Shown: positions 35,213-43,902 of the stretch, in pieces | Numbering within the stretch: the stretch's first letter is position 1 | Layout of the letters: every line of letters starts with the position of its first letter | Source of the DNA: an uncultured Steroidobacter sp. | GTDB taxonomy: Bacteria > Pseudomonadota > Gammaproteobacteria > Steroidobacterales > Steroidobacteraceae | Reading direction: 5' to 3' | DNA: 64,000 nucleotides | NCBI GenBank assembly: GCA_937864115.1 | Contig: CALMII010000037.1 | Coordinates: 62,001-126,000 of the forward strand | The notes under the pieces: generated by a model | The model's database searches: none | Seen by the model: the letters and a program-made list of their open reading frames with translations, nothing else | Told to the model about the DNA's origin: nothing | Position numbers and translations under genes: made by a program

Positions 35213-36790
35213 TCAGGCGTAATACCTAAAGTTGTGCTTCCACTTCTCGGGTGACAAACCGGGATTGGCAAGTAGGATTTCCCCGACGCGATCGGAATAC
35301 TTGACCGTGATCGGTTGCCCCTCCCCGAGCTGGCACGCGTTGTAGTTGAGCTTGGTGAGGCCCAGGACGTCTTGGGCGATTTGCACCAGATCACCGTCTC
35401 CGTGCTGCAGGGTGATTGCCAACGGCACAGGCACCTCGAAGCCATCGTAAGTGGCAATTCGCGGCTTGAAACCATTGGTAAAGAGGAGTCCGTGACGCTC
35501 TGAACGTTGCCAGAATACGCCCCGCTGCACCGGATGCTGGCCTCGCTTCACGACGTTCGGGTTGTCATCGTATCGATAGAGACGAAATCCGCCACGATCC
35601 TGACGCACGCGGATGGCAACGAGCTTGACTCCCGGGGGACACGCTCGCTCAAAGCCGCGGAATTCCTCGGCGTCTATTCCTGAGCGGGCATGCAGGAATA
35701 TCTCCTTCAAGGGCCGACCGTCCTCTTCCCGATATGTCTCGATGGTTCCACGAAGCAACGCCTCTGCCTTGTCGGGCGGCAAGTGAAACTCACCCCGCTC
35801 TTCCGAATACCACGGGCCAAAATCACCGACGAAGACGACTCCGTCTCCGCTGTCAAGAAATAGCTGCGCGGCACAGCAGGCATTGCGACCGTCCTCGGTG
35901 AGCCGATAGGCAAGTCCCACGTAGCACACACCCTCGCGCGCCCAGGGTGTCTTCCACGGCTTAGCGCCACACTTGTAATAGACCGCAGTACCGAAGTTCC
36001 ACAATCGGTCGGACAGAGGGTTTGTACCAGGCTCGCCGTTGCGCACCTTCGGCGTGATCCGAAGCGTTGATTCGCGGATGATCTGCACGGGGAGTTCATG
36101 CTCCATCATGCGGGCCTTGATCTGCCGGCGGAAATCCGGCGACAGACCCCGCGCCTCTTCGAATTCGTCCATCTGCTCAAGCGTCGCTGCAACCTTCGGA
36201 TCCTCCTCATCGAACATGCGCGACTGGCCACTGTCACGGTCGCCGATCGCCTGCTTGAGGAAGTTCACCTCCACGCGTGTTCGCGCGGTATCGCTTCGCT
36301 CGGCAAATGCGACGGAGGAGTTGGGGCGGCAATTCTCATAGACCTCGTCCGGAACGACGCACACCACCAGCGAAGGCCGCGCGTCCAGCTTGGATAGCCT
36401 GTCGAGTATTTCCATGTAGAGGTTTGTCACGGCAAACGCCCGATCGAAGCGGTCTGCCTTCCTTGATGCCAGCGAGAGCGCCTGTGCATCGAGGAAATAG
36501 CTGCGCAAAGGATTGGGCCATCTGACGCCGAACGCGACATCAAAGCCGGGGAACGGCGGCCAAGCGCGGTGACGTGTCGGATCGATGCACGCGGCCGGCG
36601 CGTTCAATGCCGCACTCCACTCCATCCACAACCCGGTTCCCTCTGCCGTTCCGATCACGATGTGATCGGGCATCGCCTGCCGCGGCTCTGCTGGTCCAAA
36701 GAGCGCTAGGCCATCATGGGGATCTTCAGCCGTTTGCCCATGCCCGAATTGAAGCAGCGGCTCGCCCAGAAAGTGGAAGGTGTCTGTCAT
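35213..36790 (-). CDS. Short prokaryotic Argonaute (MID-PIWI), catalytically inactive type
   Basis: 525 residues, the length of short pAgos that lack PAZ. The MID part includes ARPSLVVCVVPDEVYENCR. The PIWI part includes VCYVGLAYRLTEDGRNACCA, VVFVGDFGPWYSEERGE, LKEIFLHARSGIDAEEFRGF, FKPRIATYDGFEVPVPLAIT and YSDRVGEILLANPGL, and it ends in an aromatic tail (FRYYA). The first catalytic Asp expected after the VG strand is replaced (VGLAYR), so it should bind guide and target but not cut. Short pAgos act as sensors that switch on a partner effector. Its ATG overlaps the stop of the REase-TIR-APAZ gene (ATGA), so the two are translated together as one defence system. Confidence 0.88.
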   Translation of the reverse strand: MTDTFHFLGEPLLQFGHGQTAEDPHDGLALFGPAEPRQAMPDHIVIGTAEGTGLWMEWSAALNAPAACIDPTRHRAWPPFPGFDVAFGVRWPNPLRSYFLDAQALSLASRKADRFDRAFAVTNLYMEILDRLSKLDARPSLVVCVVPDEVYENCRPNSSVAFAERSDTARTRVEVNFLKQAIGDRDSGQSRMFDEEDPKVAATLEQMDEFEEARGLSPDFRRQIKARMMEHELPVQIIRESTLRITPKVRNGEPGTNPLSDRLWNFGTAVYYKCGAKPWKTPWAREGVCYVGLAYRLTEDGRNACCAAQLFLDSGDGVVFVGDFGPWYSEERGEFHLPPDKAEALLRGTIETYREEDGRPLKEIFLHARSGIDAEEFRGFERACPPGVKLVAIRVRQDRGGFRLYRYDDNPNVVKRGQHPVQRGVFWQRSERHGLLFTNGFKPRIATYDGFEVPVPLAITLQHGDGDLVQIAQDVLGLTKLNYNACQLGEGQPITVKYSDRVGEILLANPGLSPEKWKHNFRYYA

Positions 36791-38625
36791 GTTTGTTGCC
36801 CCGGTTGCACGTTCTTGGCTGGTCCATCGCCCGTGCTCTCATCGTCCTCGTTCGTGCGGTAGGTCGCGATCTCCTCGCCGATGTCGGAGAGACCTGAAAG
36901 GGCCACAACATCCAGTCCAACAGGACACTCCCAGCTCAAAGGCTTCGTCAGCATGATCACGGCCTGCTGCCCTTCAGCAATCTTGATGCGTCCGGCGGAG
37001 GTTTCGAGCGCCTGGACGACGCCAAGCAGCCGCGCCAACCACTCCTTGTTCCACCAGCTCTTGCTCACGATCTTGCGCCGGCGTCCAATCTCTTTGCCTT
37101 CAAACGGTCCGCCATCGAGCGTCGTCACGCGGATGTAGATCCGGACGACCATGTTCCAACTACCGTCGAAATCCCGTTGCGCGCTAAAGCGAGGTGCGAG
37201 CTGATACAGAAAGGGTGAAGCGCGATCCCCCCAGCCCTTGGTGCGCATGCCCGTGAGCTGCACTTTTGTCACTCTGCCATCAACGTGCTGAATAGACTGG
37301 TTCCACTCGCTCGCCTCATGCTCGGGGAAGTAGAACACCCTGCGGTCTGCACAATACTTCAGCCCCTTCTCTGCACAAACCACTTCCAGGCTGCGGCGGG
37401 TCAGCTCCTTCGCAAGATCAAAAGTCTTCTTTCCGTCTTTCTGTGGAACTTCCTCCCACAATAGCTCTGGCGTGCGTTTGACCGGAGCCGACGGGACAGC
37501 GGCCGGGGGAGATGAAAACGCGACGAGACAGAACTTCGTAATCTCAGCGAATGCCCAGCGCCCTCGGAGGTCATTGATCTCCGCCTCCGTCAGCTGCCGG
37601 CTCAAATCAATGACGAGCATCTTCTTCGGGAGCTGCAGCGGGAACACGTTCGCAAAGACGGGCTCCGGTTTCGCCACCGTGACGCGCGTGGGGAGATAGT
37701 CCCGGAGGGCGATCTGACGGCCGCGCTCGATCTCCAATGCAGGTCGGATGCCAAGCGCGGCGAGACGCGCGAGAACTTCATTGAGTCCCGTGTTCCAGGA
37801 CGCACTGAAGTACGCGGGCTCGAGTTTCCTGAGGCGCGTTGGCCCACCCGCAGCGCCGTAATCAACCTCGGTGTTACAAGGGAGCACAAAGCCTTCCTTC
37901 GCCGCAGCGAGAGTGCATCGCTCAAGGAACCTGCTGTCGGAAAAACTGGCGGAAGACAACATGGGCAGGTAGAGCTGAGCCCGAACCTCGAGGAGCCTTC
38001 GAACCGTCTCGTCCGCGTCCTCCCCAGCAAGTGGAGCGGTTCCCTGACACCACGTTCGGAAACCCGCGAGTGAGAGTCGGCGGGCGAGCCAGGTCGCAAG
38101 CGCGTGGTCAGTGGGATCATGATCGATGAGGAGCGTATCCCGGCTCTCGGCAACGGACTGGCCGCCGCGCTGTGGAAAGAACGGGGGCGTAAAGATGCTC
38201 GGGTGCTGAGCGATCAGATGCTGCTGGAAGCCTGCTATCTGCGCCCGAAGACGTTCAAGGTCGAACAGGTCGAGTGCCCATCCGTAGTTCTGAAGCACGA
38301 AGGTGTGAGCGAAATCCTTTTCGGATGCCGACAACGCCTCAGTACAAACGAATACGAAGGAATCGGGCGCATGCCCCTTGTCGTGCACGCGCTTGCAGTC
38401 GTGCGCGAGCTTCGTGCGCCAATCTGATCGAACCGTGTAGGCAAAGGCGATCTTTCGACTGGCACCATCGTCGCGGACAATGGCATCACGACCTTCATCG
38501 CCGGTCCCACCGAGCGGATCAATTCCCGGGTAGCCTACGCCCGCAAGCAATGCCGAGCACAGCCTTTCAAAGTCCCGATAGTCGGTGACCCGCTCAAGGC
38601 AGTAGATGATTGCGTCGGCTGACAT
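36787..38625 (-). CDS. REase(Mrr-like)-TIR-APAZ partner of short Argonaute
   Basis: 612 residues from the ATG at 38625, with GGAGG upstream. Residues 1-130 look like a restriction-endonuclease-fold (Mrr-like) domain: DYRDFERLCSALLAGVGYPG, then GGTGDEGRDAIV and KIAFAYTVRSDWRTKLAHD. Residues ~163-270 are a TIR domain (DTLLIDHDPTDHALATWLAR, RLSLAGFRTWC, ETVRRLLEVRAQLYLPML). The remaining ~330 residues occupy the place of the APAZ domain, which pairs with short pAgos. TIR-APAZ/pAgo pairs deplete NAD+ after guide-directed recognition of invader nucleic acid; fusions with an additional nuclease-like domain are a rarer architecture. Whether the first domain is an active nuclease or only a recognition module cannot be decided here. 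Confidence 0.85.
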   Translation of the reverse strand: MSADAIIYCLERVTDYRDFERLCSALLAGVGYPGIDPLGGTGDEGRDAIVRDDGASRKIAFAYTVRSDWRTKLAHDCKRVHDKGHAPDSFVFVCTEALSASEKDFAHTFVLQNYGWALDLFDLERLRAQIAGFQQHLIAQHPSIFTPPFFPQRGGQSVAESRDTLLIDHDPTDHALATWLARRLSLAGFRTWCQGTAPLAGEDADETVRRLLEVRAQLYLPMLSSASFSDSRFLERCTLAAAKEGFVLPCNTEVDYGAAGGPTRLRKLEPAYFSASWNTGLNEVLARLAALGIRPALEIERGRQIALRDYLPTRVTVAKPEPVFANVFPLQLPKKMLVIDLSRQLTEAEINDLRGRWAFAEITKFCLVAFSSPPAAVPSAPVKRTPELLWEEVPQKDGKKTFDLAKELTRRSLEVVCAEKGLKYCADRRVFYFPEHEASEWNQSIQHVDGRVTKVQLTGMRTKGWGDRASPFLYQLAPRFSAQRDFDGSWNMVVRIYIRVTTLDGGPFEGKEIGRRRKIVSKSWWNKEWLARLLGVVQALETSAGRIKIAEGQQAVIMLTKPLSWECPVGLDVVALSGLSDIGEEIATYRTNEDDESTGDGPAKNVQPGQQT

Positions 38626-38755
38626 GGAACCGGACACCTCCCCGCGGTGTGATGACTAGGCGGGCCGTTGTCCTAACGTCTTGAGCAGCATGTCGACTCC
38701 CGACCATCGGACCAACTTCGTGCTCGTCGATGCATCGCTTCCCACGGCGCCCGTC

Positions 38756-39421
38756 CTAGTGCTTTGTCTTGTCGAGGTCGAGATTCAGAAAGACCTCACA
38801 CAAGTCGTTCGGTTCGTACACAAGACAACCCCAACCCGAAGCTGCAGACATTAGGTCCACCGTGTGAAGCGCTTGCAGCGTGGCGATGTTCACGCCGATA
38901 CCGCCTTCGCCATCTTTTTCCTTCAAGGCTTTCCACTTCTCATAGGCATCACGGACGGCGTCAATCTCGTAGAACGGAATTCTCTCTATGGTGTAGTTGA
39001 GGCGGGGCAGAGTTCTCGCATCAATGCCTCCTGAAACATAAGTAGAGAAGACCTTGGCCGTCATATAGGGCTTTCGATGGGCATCGAGCCTCTCTAGAAT
39101 CTCAATTAGATGCTCTCCCACCTTTCGTCCATACTCGGGGTCTGCTTCCAACTTGTCCGTCATCTCTTTCCGCTCGTCAGATGATAGGTACTGAAGACCG
39201 GAAAGAAACTTTACAAGCTTGGAAACAAACAATCGGTCTCTCACCGTGAAACCAATGTTTGCTAGCGAGACAAGTGTTCCTACGATCGGAACCGCCTTCA
39301 AAACACCATCCTCGAGTACAGCGTCGATAGCCAACTCAGACGCATCAGTTGCAATGGAAACAGCATCGTCAGATCGCAATGTCGCGATCAAAGATTCGGC
39401 TAGATCGTTGCCCTCTTCCAC
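38756..39421 (-). CDS. Small protein with hydrophobic segment, partner of helicase-nuclease
   Basis: 221 residues from the GTG at 39421, chosen because AAGGGGAG lies 5 nt upstream; the frame is open from 39466. Residues 36-76 hold a Gly/Val/Leu-rich hydrophobic stretch (VLKAVPIVGTLVSLANIGFT followed by VRDRLFVSKLVKFLSGL) that could insert in a membrane or pack as a helical hairpin. The rest is soluble-looking and charged. No family is recognised. It begins 45 nt after the helicase stop on the same strand, so the two genes probably form an operon, with the small protein as candidate effector. That is inference from context only. Confidence 0.7.
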   Translation of the reverse strand: MEEGNDLAESLIATLRSDDAVSIATDASELAIDAVLEDGVLKAVPIVGTLVSLANIGFTVRDRLFVSKLVKFLSGLQYLSSDERKEMTDKLEADPEYGRKVGEHLIEILERLDAHRKPYMTAKVFSTYVSGGIDARTLPRLNYTIERIPFYEIDAVRDAYEKWKALKEKDGEGGIGVNIATLQALHTVDLMSAASGWGCLVYEPNDLCEVFLNLDLDKTKH

Positions 39422-39466
39422 ACCATCTCCCCTTAGTTCCGATCTAGGCACACCTCTCACACTCAA

Positions 39467-41953
39467 CTACTTTGCCTTCGTCCTAGTCAGCAATGCTGCG
39501 ATGTCTTCACCACGCAATCCATTCTCCACCAGATGGCCCTGCAACTTCTTCGGGTCAGCAAACAGCGGGCCATCGTAGGAAGTGGCGAGGAGCACCTTTC
39601 GCAACCTCTCAACAATTGCCTGTAGCACGACCTCCGTCATAATGGACGGTCCGAATGAAACGTCTTCTGATCGATCCGCGTCAGTGACGTCAGTCGCGAA
39701 TACAGCAGTGAGTGCGGCCCGCTCCAGATCACCGTGGTCGACACACCACTGCATGCTCATCAGTAGTTGCTCGGCATCCTTCTTGAAGACTGGCCGATAC
39801 TTTTCGTTCTTAGCCTCAATGCAAATTCCATTCGCATCGAACAGCCAGAGAACATCAGGGCCCCGTCCAGTTTCTCTTTCGGGGCGGCTTGAAGTGGCTC
39901 CAAGCATTTCGCCCAGTTGCCGGAGGCCTTCCTCAACAAGTCCCGAGTCACCAGAGTAGGAAAGCATCGCACGAATCTCTTCCAGACGAGCGAGCGCCGC
40001 GTTGACAGTCGAAAACTTCGTCAGATACTCGCTTAAGTTCACGACCTGCTTATTGATTCGCGCATACCGCTTGTCTGCCAGCTCCATAGGCCGCGGTAGC
40101 GCGCTATTCAGCTGGAACGCGCTGCGATAGAGCCCAGCCGCTTGCGCAGGATTTACTCTGTACAAGTATCCCGCAGCTCGAAGCATCAGCTCTGCCCGCT
40201 GGATCGGATGCAAGGCTTCGTCGTTGGTCGGAGCTCTGATGACATCGACGGCCCGTTGATGATTTCTCGCCTTGGCATCTATCCATGCCTCTCTCTCCGC
40301 GAGCGCGGCCCGCTCAAGGACAGTGAGCCCACCGGCTGCTCTAGTTCCTTTCTCTATCCCGGCCATCCGCTCGCGGTGCGCCTCCTTCCAAGTTGGATCC
40401 CTCTTTACGAGCGTACTGATTGCGGAGCGAATGCCGTCTTCCGATTTGCCAGTGTCCTCGCGAAGCTGCTCGGCAACATCCTGCCCAAGCTCGATCTGTT
40501 CACGCGTATGCGGTTCTAGCGCCTGCTTAACATCCTTCCGGCCAATGAATGCGGCCAAGTCATTCCCGACGAGCAATACGGCCGCATAGTCTGCACTCGA
40601 TCGAACCGCGCGCCCAAGCGCTTGCTCGAATCTGTTTACCGTTCGCGAGTTGTAGCCAGGCGAATTCTTCTGGCGATCAACGTCTATCTGGTCGCACAAG
40701 CGCTCACCGCCTGGCGTGCCGTCGATCACTAGGATTCGACACGCGTCGTCCGGTAGATCAACGCCATCGTATCGCTGAGCGAACACAACGTACTTGCCGC
40801 GCTTGCTTGCTCTTAAGTCCGCAATCTCAGCGTCGACGTCCTTCCCCTGCTTAAGTTTCGCGCCGGCCTCAACCCATACTGAGGCCTGCTTGGCTGAGCT
40901 GGTCAGCACGACAACATTCGCGCTCACGGACGCTTCTGCGCAAATCTTCGCCACTGTCAACTTTTCGAGTCCGCTGTCGATGAGTGATATAGGCAAAATC
41001 ATCCTTTCGCCTGCACCTCGATCACTCGGTGGCTCGATAATACGACCCAGCGCCTTTGGATCAAGACATAGATCTCTAAGTAGCGATGATCCATCCTTGA
41101 TACTGGCCGACATGAACAGTCGATGCTTGGCGGACGCGTATGACCCGTTCTCTTCTACGGCGGCGACGCCAAGTGAGACCTCCGCCGCGGCCCCGGAAAT
41201 GCACAGTCGCGCATAGTCCAAATATCGCGATACATTATTCCACTCGAAGCTCAATGCTTCGTCATCTTTGAACTTCGAAAGAAGTTCCGCGACGGCCGGG
41301 ACCTGTGGGCTCCATAGCCAGTAAGGAACTTCGTATCTTGCATTGATCTCGTTATTCGCGATGCCACGCCACACCGCCGCATCTGTCTCCTCGCATGCTC
41401 TCTGGAAGATTTGCCGGATCTCTGGATAAACCGCTGGTGGCACGTTCAGCGTGTATTTCTGACGAACACGGTCCAATCCGGCGTGTACGTCGTCCATCAC
41501 TATTACAGATGGCTGGACGTTCTTCTTCGCCAGAACGCTTCGAGCGTTAAATAGCCGGTCGTATGTCACGATCAGAACGGACTTCCCCTCCAGTGCCCTG
41601 AGGGGCAACCCGTCCGAACCACAAATTTCCGCCGCGACGCCAATCATGGCTGCGCTGTCTGCTACCTGATCGGCCAACTGATTGGTTGGACAGAGATAAA
41701 GCGCAGGTTCACTAGCATACTTACGGCGCATGAACTCCGCGTAGATCAGACCAACCAGGGTCTTACCTGACCCTGTGCTGACCTTCAGCAGAATGTCCCG
41801 TTCGGCAATCTGCTTCTGTAAAATCTCGAGAGCTTCAATCTGAACTGGCCGGAGGCTATTGTGGGTAGCCTTTCGATCAAGTTGATCAAACAACTCCAGG
41901 AGGGTCTGGGGATTCGAATCTTTCTTGCGTTTGCCTAGTTTCGAGTAGTCCAT
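39467..41953 (-). CDS. SF2 (DinG/XPD-like) helicase with C-terminal PD-(D/E)XK-like nuclease domain
   Basis: 828 residues; the ATG at 41953 has AAGGAA 6 nt upstream (a second ATG, at 41959, is too close). Motifs are RPVQIEALEIL, Walker A STGSGKT (59-65), ALYLCPTNQLADQVAD, an atypical motif II VMDDVHAGLD (DDVH 154-157), SANVVVLTSS and motif VI FEQALGRAVRS, the last resembling XPD/DinG helicases. Near the end, PDVLWLFD (about 699-706) followed by ICIEAKNE (about 710-717) fits a PD-(D/E)XK nuclease core. It lies beside a short-Argonaute system and phage-defence-type genes, which suggests anti-phage or anti-plasmid function. I do not recognise it as a named system. Confidence 0.8.
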   Translation of the reverse strand: MDYSKLGKRKKDSNPQTLLELFDQLDRKATHNSLRPVQIEALEILQKQIAERDILLKVSTGSGKTLVGLIYAEFMRRKYASEPALYLCPTNQLADQVADSAAMIGVAAEICGSDGLPLRALEGKSVLIVTYDRLFNARSVLAKKNVQPSVIVMDDVHAGLDRVRQKYTLNVPPAVYPEIRQIFQRACEETDAAVWRGIANNEINARYEVPYWLWSPQVPAVAELLSKFKDDEALSFEWNNVSRYLDYARLCISGAAAEVSLGVAAVEENGSYASAKHRLFMSASIKDGSSLLRDLCLDPKALGRIIEPPSDRGAGERMILPISLIDSGLEKLTVAKICAEASVSANVVVLTSSAKQASVWVEAGAKLKQGKDVDAEIADLRASKRGKYVVFAQRYDGVDLPDDACRILVIDGTPGGERLCDQIDVDRQKNSPGYNSRTVNRFEQALGRAVRSSADYAAVLLVGNDLAAFIGRKDVKQALEPHTREQIELGQDVAEQLREDTGKSEDGIRSAISTLVKRDPTWKEAHRERMAGIEKGTRAAGGLTVLERAALAEREAWIDAKARNHQRAVDVIRAPTNDEALHPIQRAELMLRAAGYLYRVNPAQAAGLYRSAFQLNSALPRPMELADKRYARINKQVVNLSEYLTKFSTVNAALARLEEIRAMLSYSGDSGLVEEGLRQLGEMLGATSSRPERETGRGPDVLWLFDANGICIEAKNEKYRPVFKKDAEQLLMSMQWCVDHGDLERAALTAVFATDVTDADRSEDVSFGPSIMTEVVLQAIVERLRKVLLATSYDGPLFADPKKLQGHLVENGLRGEDIAALLTRTKAK

Positions 41954-42234
41954 GGGCATTTCCTTGCACTTACCGTCGCCGCATCTCTGAGCGGCCAAAC
42001 CTATCGGATATTGAAGCAACGGACAGGGAAATACGTCGAAGAAAATGGCACGCTGTCCAAGATATTCGGGACCTTCGACACACCGTTTCACGCTTGGAGC
42101 CAGCGAGCATGTGGTTCGCTAAACGATTCAGTTCAGCGGTATGCCGTTTTCCGGCCCGGCACCGGTGTCCTTTTCAGGGCCGTCCAGCTGCGCTTGCATT
42201 CAGCAAGGATGTTGCCGATCCTCTTTGGGACTAG
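41954..42234. other. Intergenic region between helicase and IS1380
   Basis: About 280 bp. It holds the promoter side of the helicase gene. A frame reading RIGNILAECKRSWTALKRTP and VPGRKTAYR (minus strand, about 42133-42230) may be the end of whatever was encoded here before the insertion sequence arrived. No function is assigned. Confidence 0.4.
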
Positions 42235-43902
42235 CCCGGATTTCTCAAAGGTGGTGAGTGCATCGGGCCTCTGAGTGAGGGAAACTTGTTTTGCGAGAAC
42301 GAGTTGACCCCACCCAGAGGAAGCGCCCGATGCCGACACAGTGTATCGCCGAACAGTACGAGTTTTCATGCATTGAGCGACGCCAGGTGGTGGCTGGCTT
42401 TGACGGCGGACGAATGACTTCGGATGCCGGTGCGCTGCTGCTCAAGCGCACCGACGATGCGATCGGATTGATTGATCGACTGAGCGGCTGTTTCATCGAT
42501 GGACGGCGGCCCGAACTCATTGAACATTCGGTGCGCACGCTGGTGGGCCAACGCCTGTTTGCGCTGGCGCTGGGCTATGAGGATCTGAACGATCACGATG
42601 AACTGCGCAAGGATCCGTTGTTTGGCGTACTGCTGGGCAAGCTCGAAGCGAGGCGCAAGGACTGTGAGGCGCTCGCCGGCAAGAGCACGCTGAACCGCCT
42701 GGAGCGCTACCCCCAGGCGGGCTTTTCGCCGTATCACAAGATCCTGCCGGACAGCGCGGCGATCGAGCGGGTGTTCGTGGAGTTGTTTCTGGATGCCTAT
42801 GCGCAGGCAACCGATGAGATCGTGCTGGACCTGGATGCCACCGATGCGCCGCTGCATGGCGAGCAGGAAGATCGGTTCTTCCACGGCTACTACGATCACT
42901 ACTGCTATCTGCCGCTGTACATTTTCTGCGGCAAGCAGCTGCTGTGCGCGAAGTTGCGTCCGGCGAACATCGATGGCTCGGCCGGGGCGATCGAAGAGCT
43001 GGAACGCATCATCGGGCAGATTCGTCAGCGCTGGGCGCGTACGCGGATCATCCTGCGCGCCGACTCGGGCTTTGCCTGCGAAGCATTGATGAGCTGGTGC
43101 GAGGCACGTGCCGTTCACTATGTTTTTGGGCTCGCGCGCAACGCTCGCTTGCAACGCGCCATCGGTGCCGAACTGCACGAAGCGATGCAACGGTGCGCCG
43201 CTTCGGGCCAGTCCGAGCGGCGATTCAAGGAACTGACCTACCGCACGCACAAGAGTTGGAGCCGAGAACGGCGCGTAGTGGCCAAAGCCGAGGCGACGCC
43301 CAAAGGCGAGAATCCGCGCTTCATCGTGACCTCCTTATCGATCGATGACTACGCCCGCCGCGAACTGTACGAGCAGTTCTACTGTGCGCGCGGGGAGGCG
43401 GAGAATCGCATCAAGGAATGCCAACTCGATCTGTTTGCCGATCGACTCTCCAGCGAGTTCTTTGCCGCCAATCAGCTGCGGCTGTGGTTCGCTTCTTTCG
43501 CCTACGTGCTCATCGAGTCACTGCGGCGCCGGGCGCTGAGCGCCACGCGCTTTGCGCAGGCCAGCGCTGCCACGATTCGCTTGAAGCTCTTGAAGATCGG
43601 TGCGCTCGTCAACCTCAGCGTACGGCGCGTGAAGATCGCGATGAACTCGGCGCATCCGTATCAGACGGAGTTCGCCACCGCCTGGTACGCCTTGCACGTC
43701 GCGGCGCGTTAAGCCGCACACCACGAACCAGCCTACTCAAGCCGCAAGTTTGCTCGACACACCGCCGCGTGCGGTGCAGGACAGGTGTGCCTGCAAAACG
43801 GCTCTGCGGGCCACCCCAGTCGCACTGCTTCTCATGCAGACAGCAGGGCTCAATCGATACTGTTCTTATATCCAGTATCGCAGCGTGTATGAGAAATGCA
43901 GG
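42235..43902 (+). mobile_element. IS1380-family insertion sequence, apparently complete
   Basis: Ends are imperfect inverted repeats: CCCGGATTTCTCA at the left (42235-42247) and, read inward from the right (43890-43902), CCTGCATTTCTCA. The element is 1668 bp, flanked on both sides by CTAG (42231-42234 and 43903-43906), a 4-bp target duplication as expected for IS1380. It carries one transposase gene. The right CTAG supplies the stop codon of the relaxase gene. The intact ends and frame suggest a recent insertion. Confidence 0.85.
42330..43712 (+). CDS. IS1380-family transposase
   Basis: 460 residues from ATG 42330, with AGAGGAAG upstream. The sequence shows the IS1380 (DDE) pattern: VAGFDGGRMTSDAGALLLKR, LALGYEDLNDHDELRKDP, STLNRLERYPQ, EIVLDLDATDAPLHGEQEDR (first catalytic Asp region), TRIILRADSGFACEALMSWC (second Asp) and EAENRIKECQLDLFADRLSS (catalytic Glu). 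Length is normal. It catalyses cut-and-paste movement of the surrounding element. No frameshift or truncation is seen. Confidence 0.95.
   Translation: MPTQCIAEQYEFSCIERRQVVAGFDGGRMTSDAGALLLKRTDDAIGLIDRLSGCFIDGRRPELIEHSVRTLVGQRLFALALGYEDLNDHDELRKDPLFGVLLGKLEARRKDCEALAGKSTLNRLERYPQAGFSPYHKILPDSAAIERVFVELFLDAYAQATDEIVLDLDATDAPLHGEQEDRFFHGYYDHYCYLPLYIFCGKQLLCAKLRPANIDGSAGAIEELERIIGQIRQRWARTRIILRADSGFACEALMSWCEARAVHYVFGLARNARLQRAIGAELHEAMQRCAASGQSERRFKELTYRTHKSWSRERRVVAKAEATPKGENPRFIVTSLSIDDYARRELYEQFYCARGEAENRIKECQLDLFADRLSSEFFAANQLRLWFASFAYVLIESLRRRALSATRFAQASAATIRLKLLKIGALVNLSVRRVKIAMNSAHPYQTEFATAWYALHVAAR

Noticed and set aside
35213..36790. Catalytically active long Argonaute
   Set aside because: No PAZ/N domains at 525 residues and the first catalytic Asp is missing (VGLAYR).
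42366..43250. 294-residue minus-strand frame inside IS1380
   Set aside because: Antisense to an intact transposase; no domain recognised.
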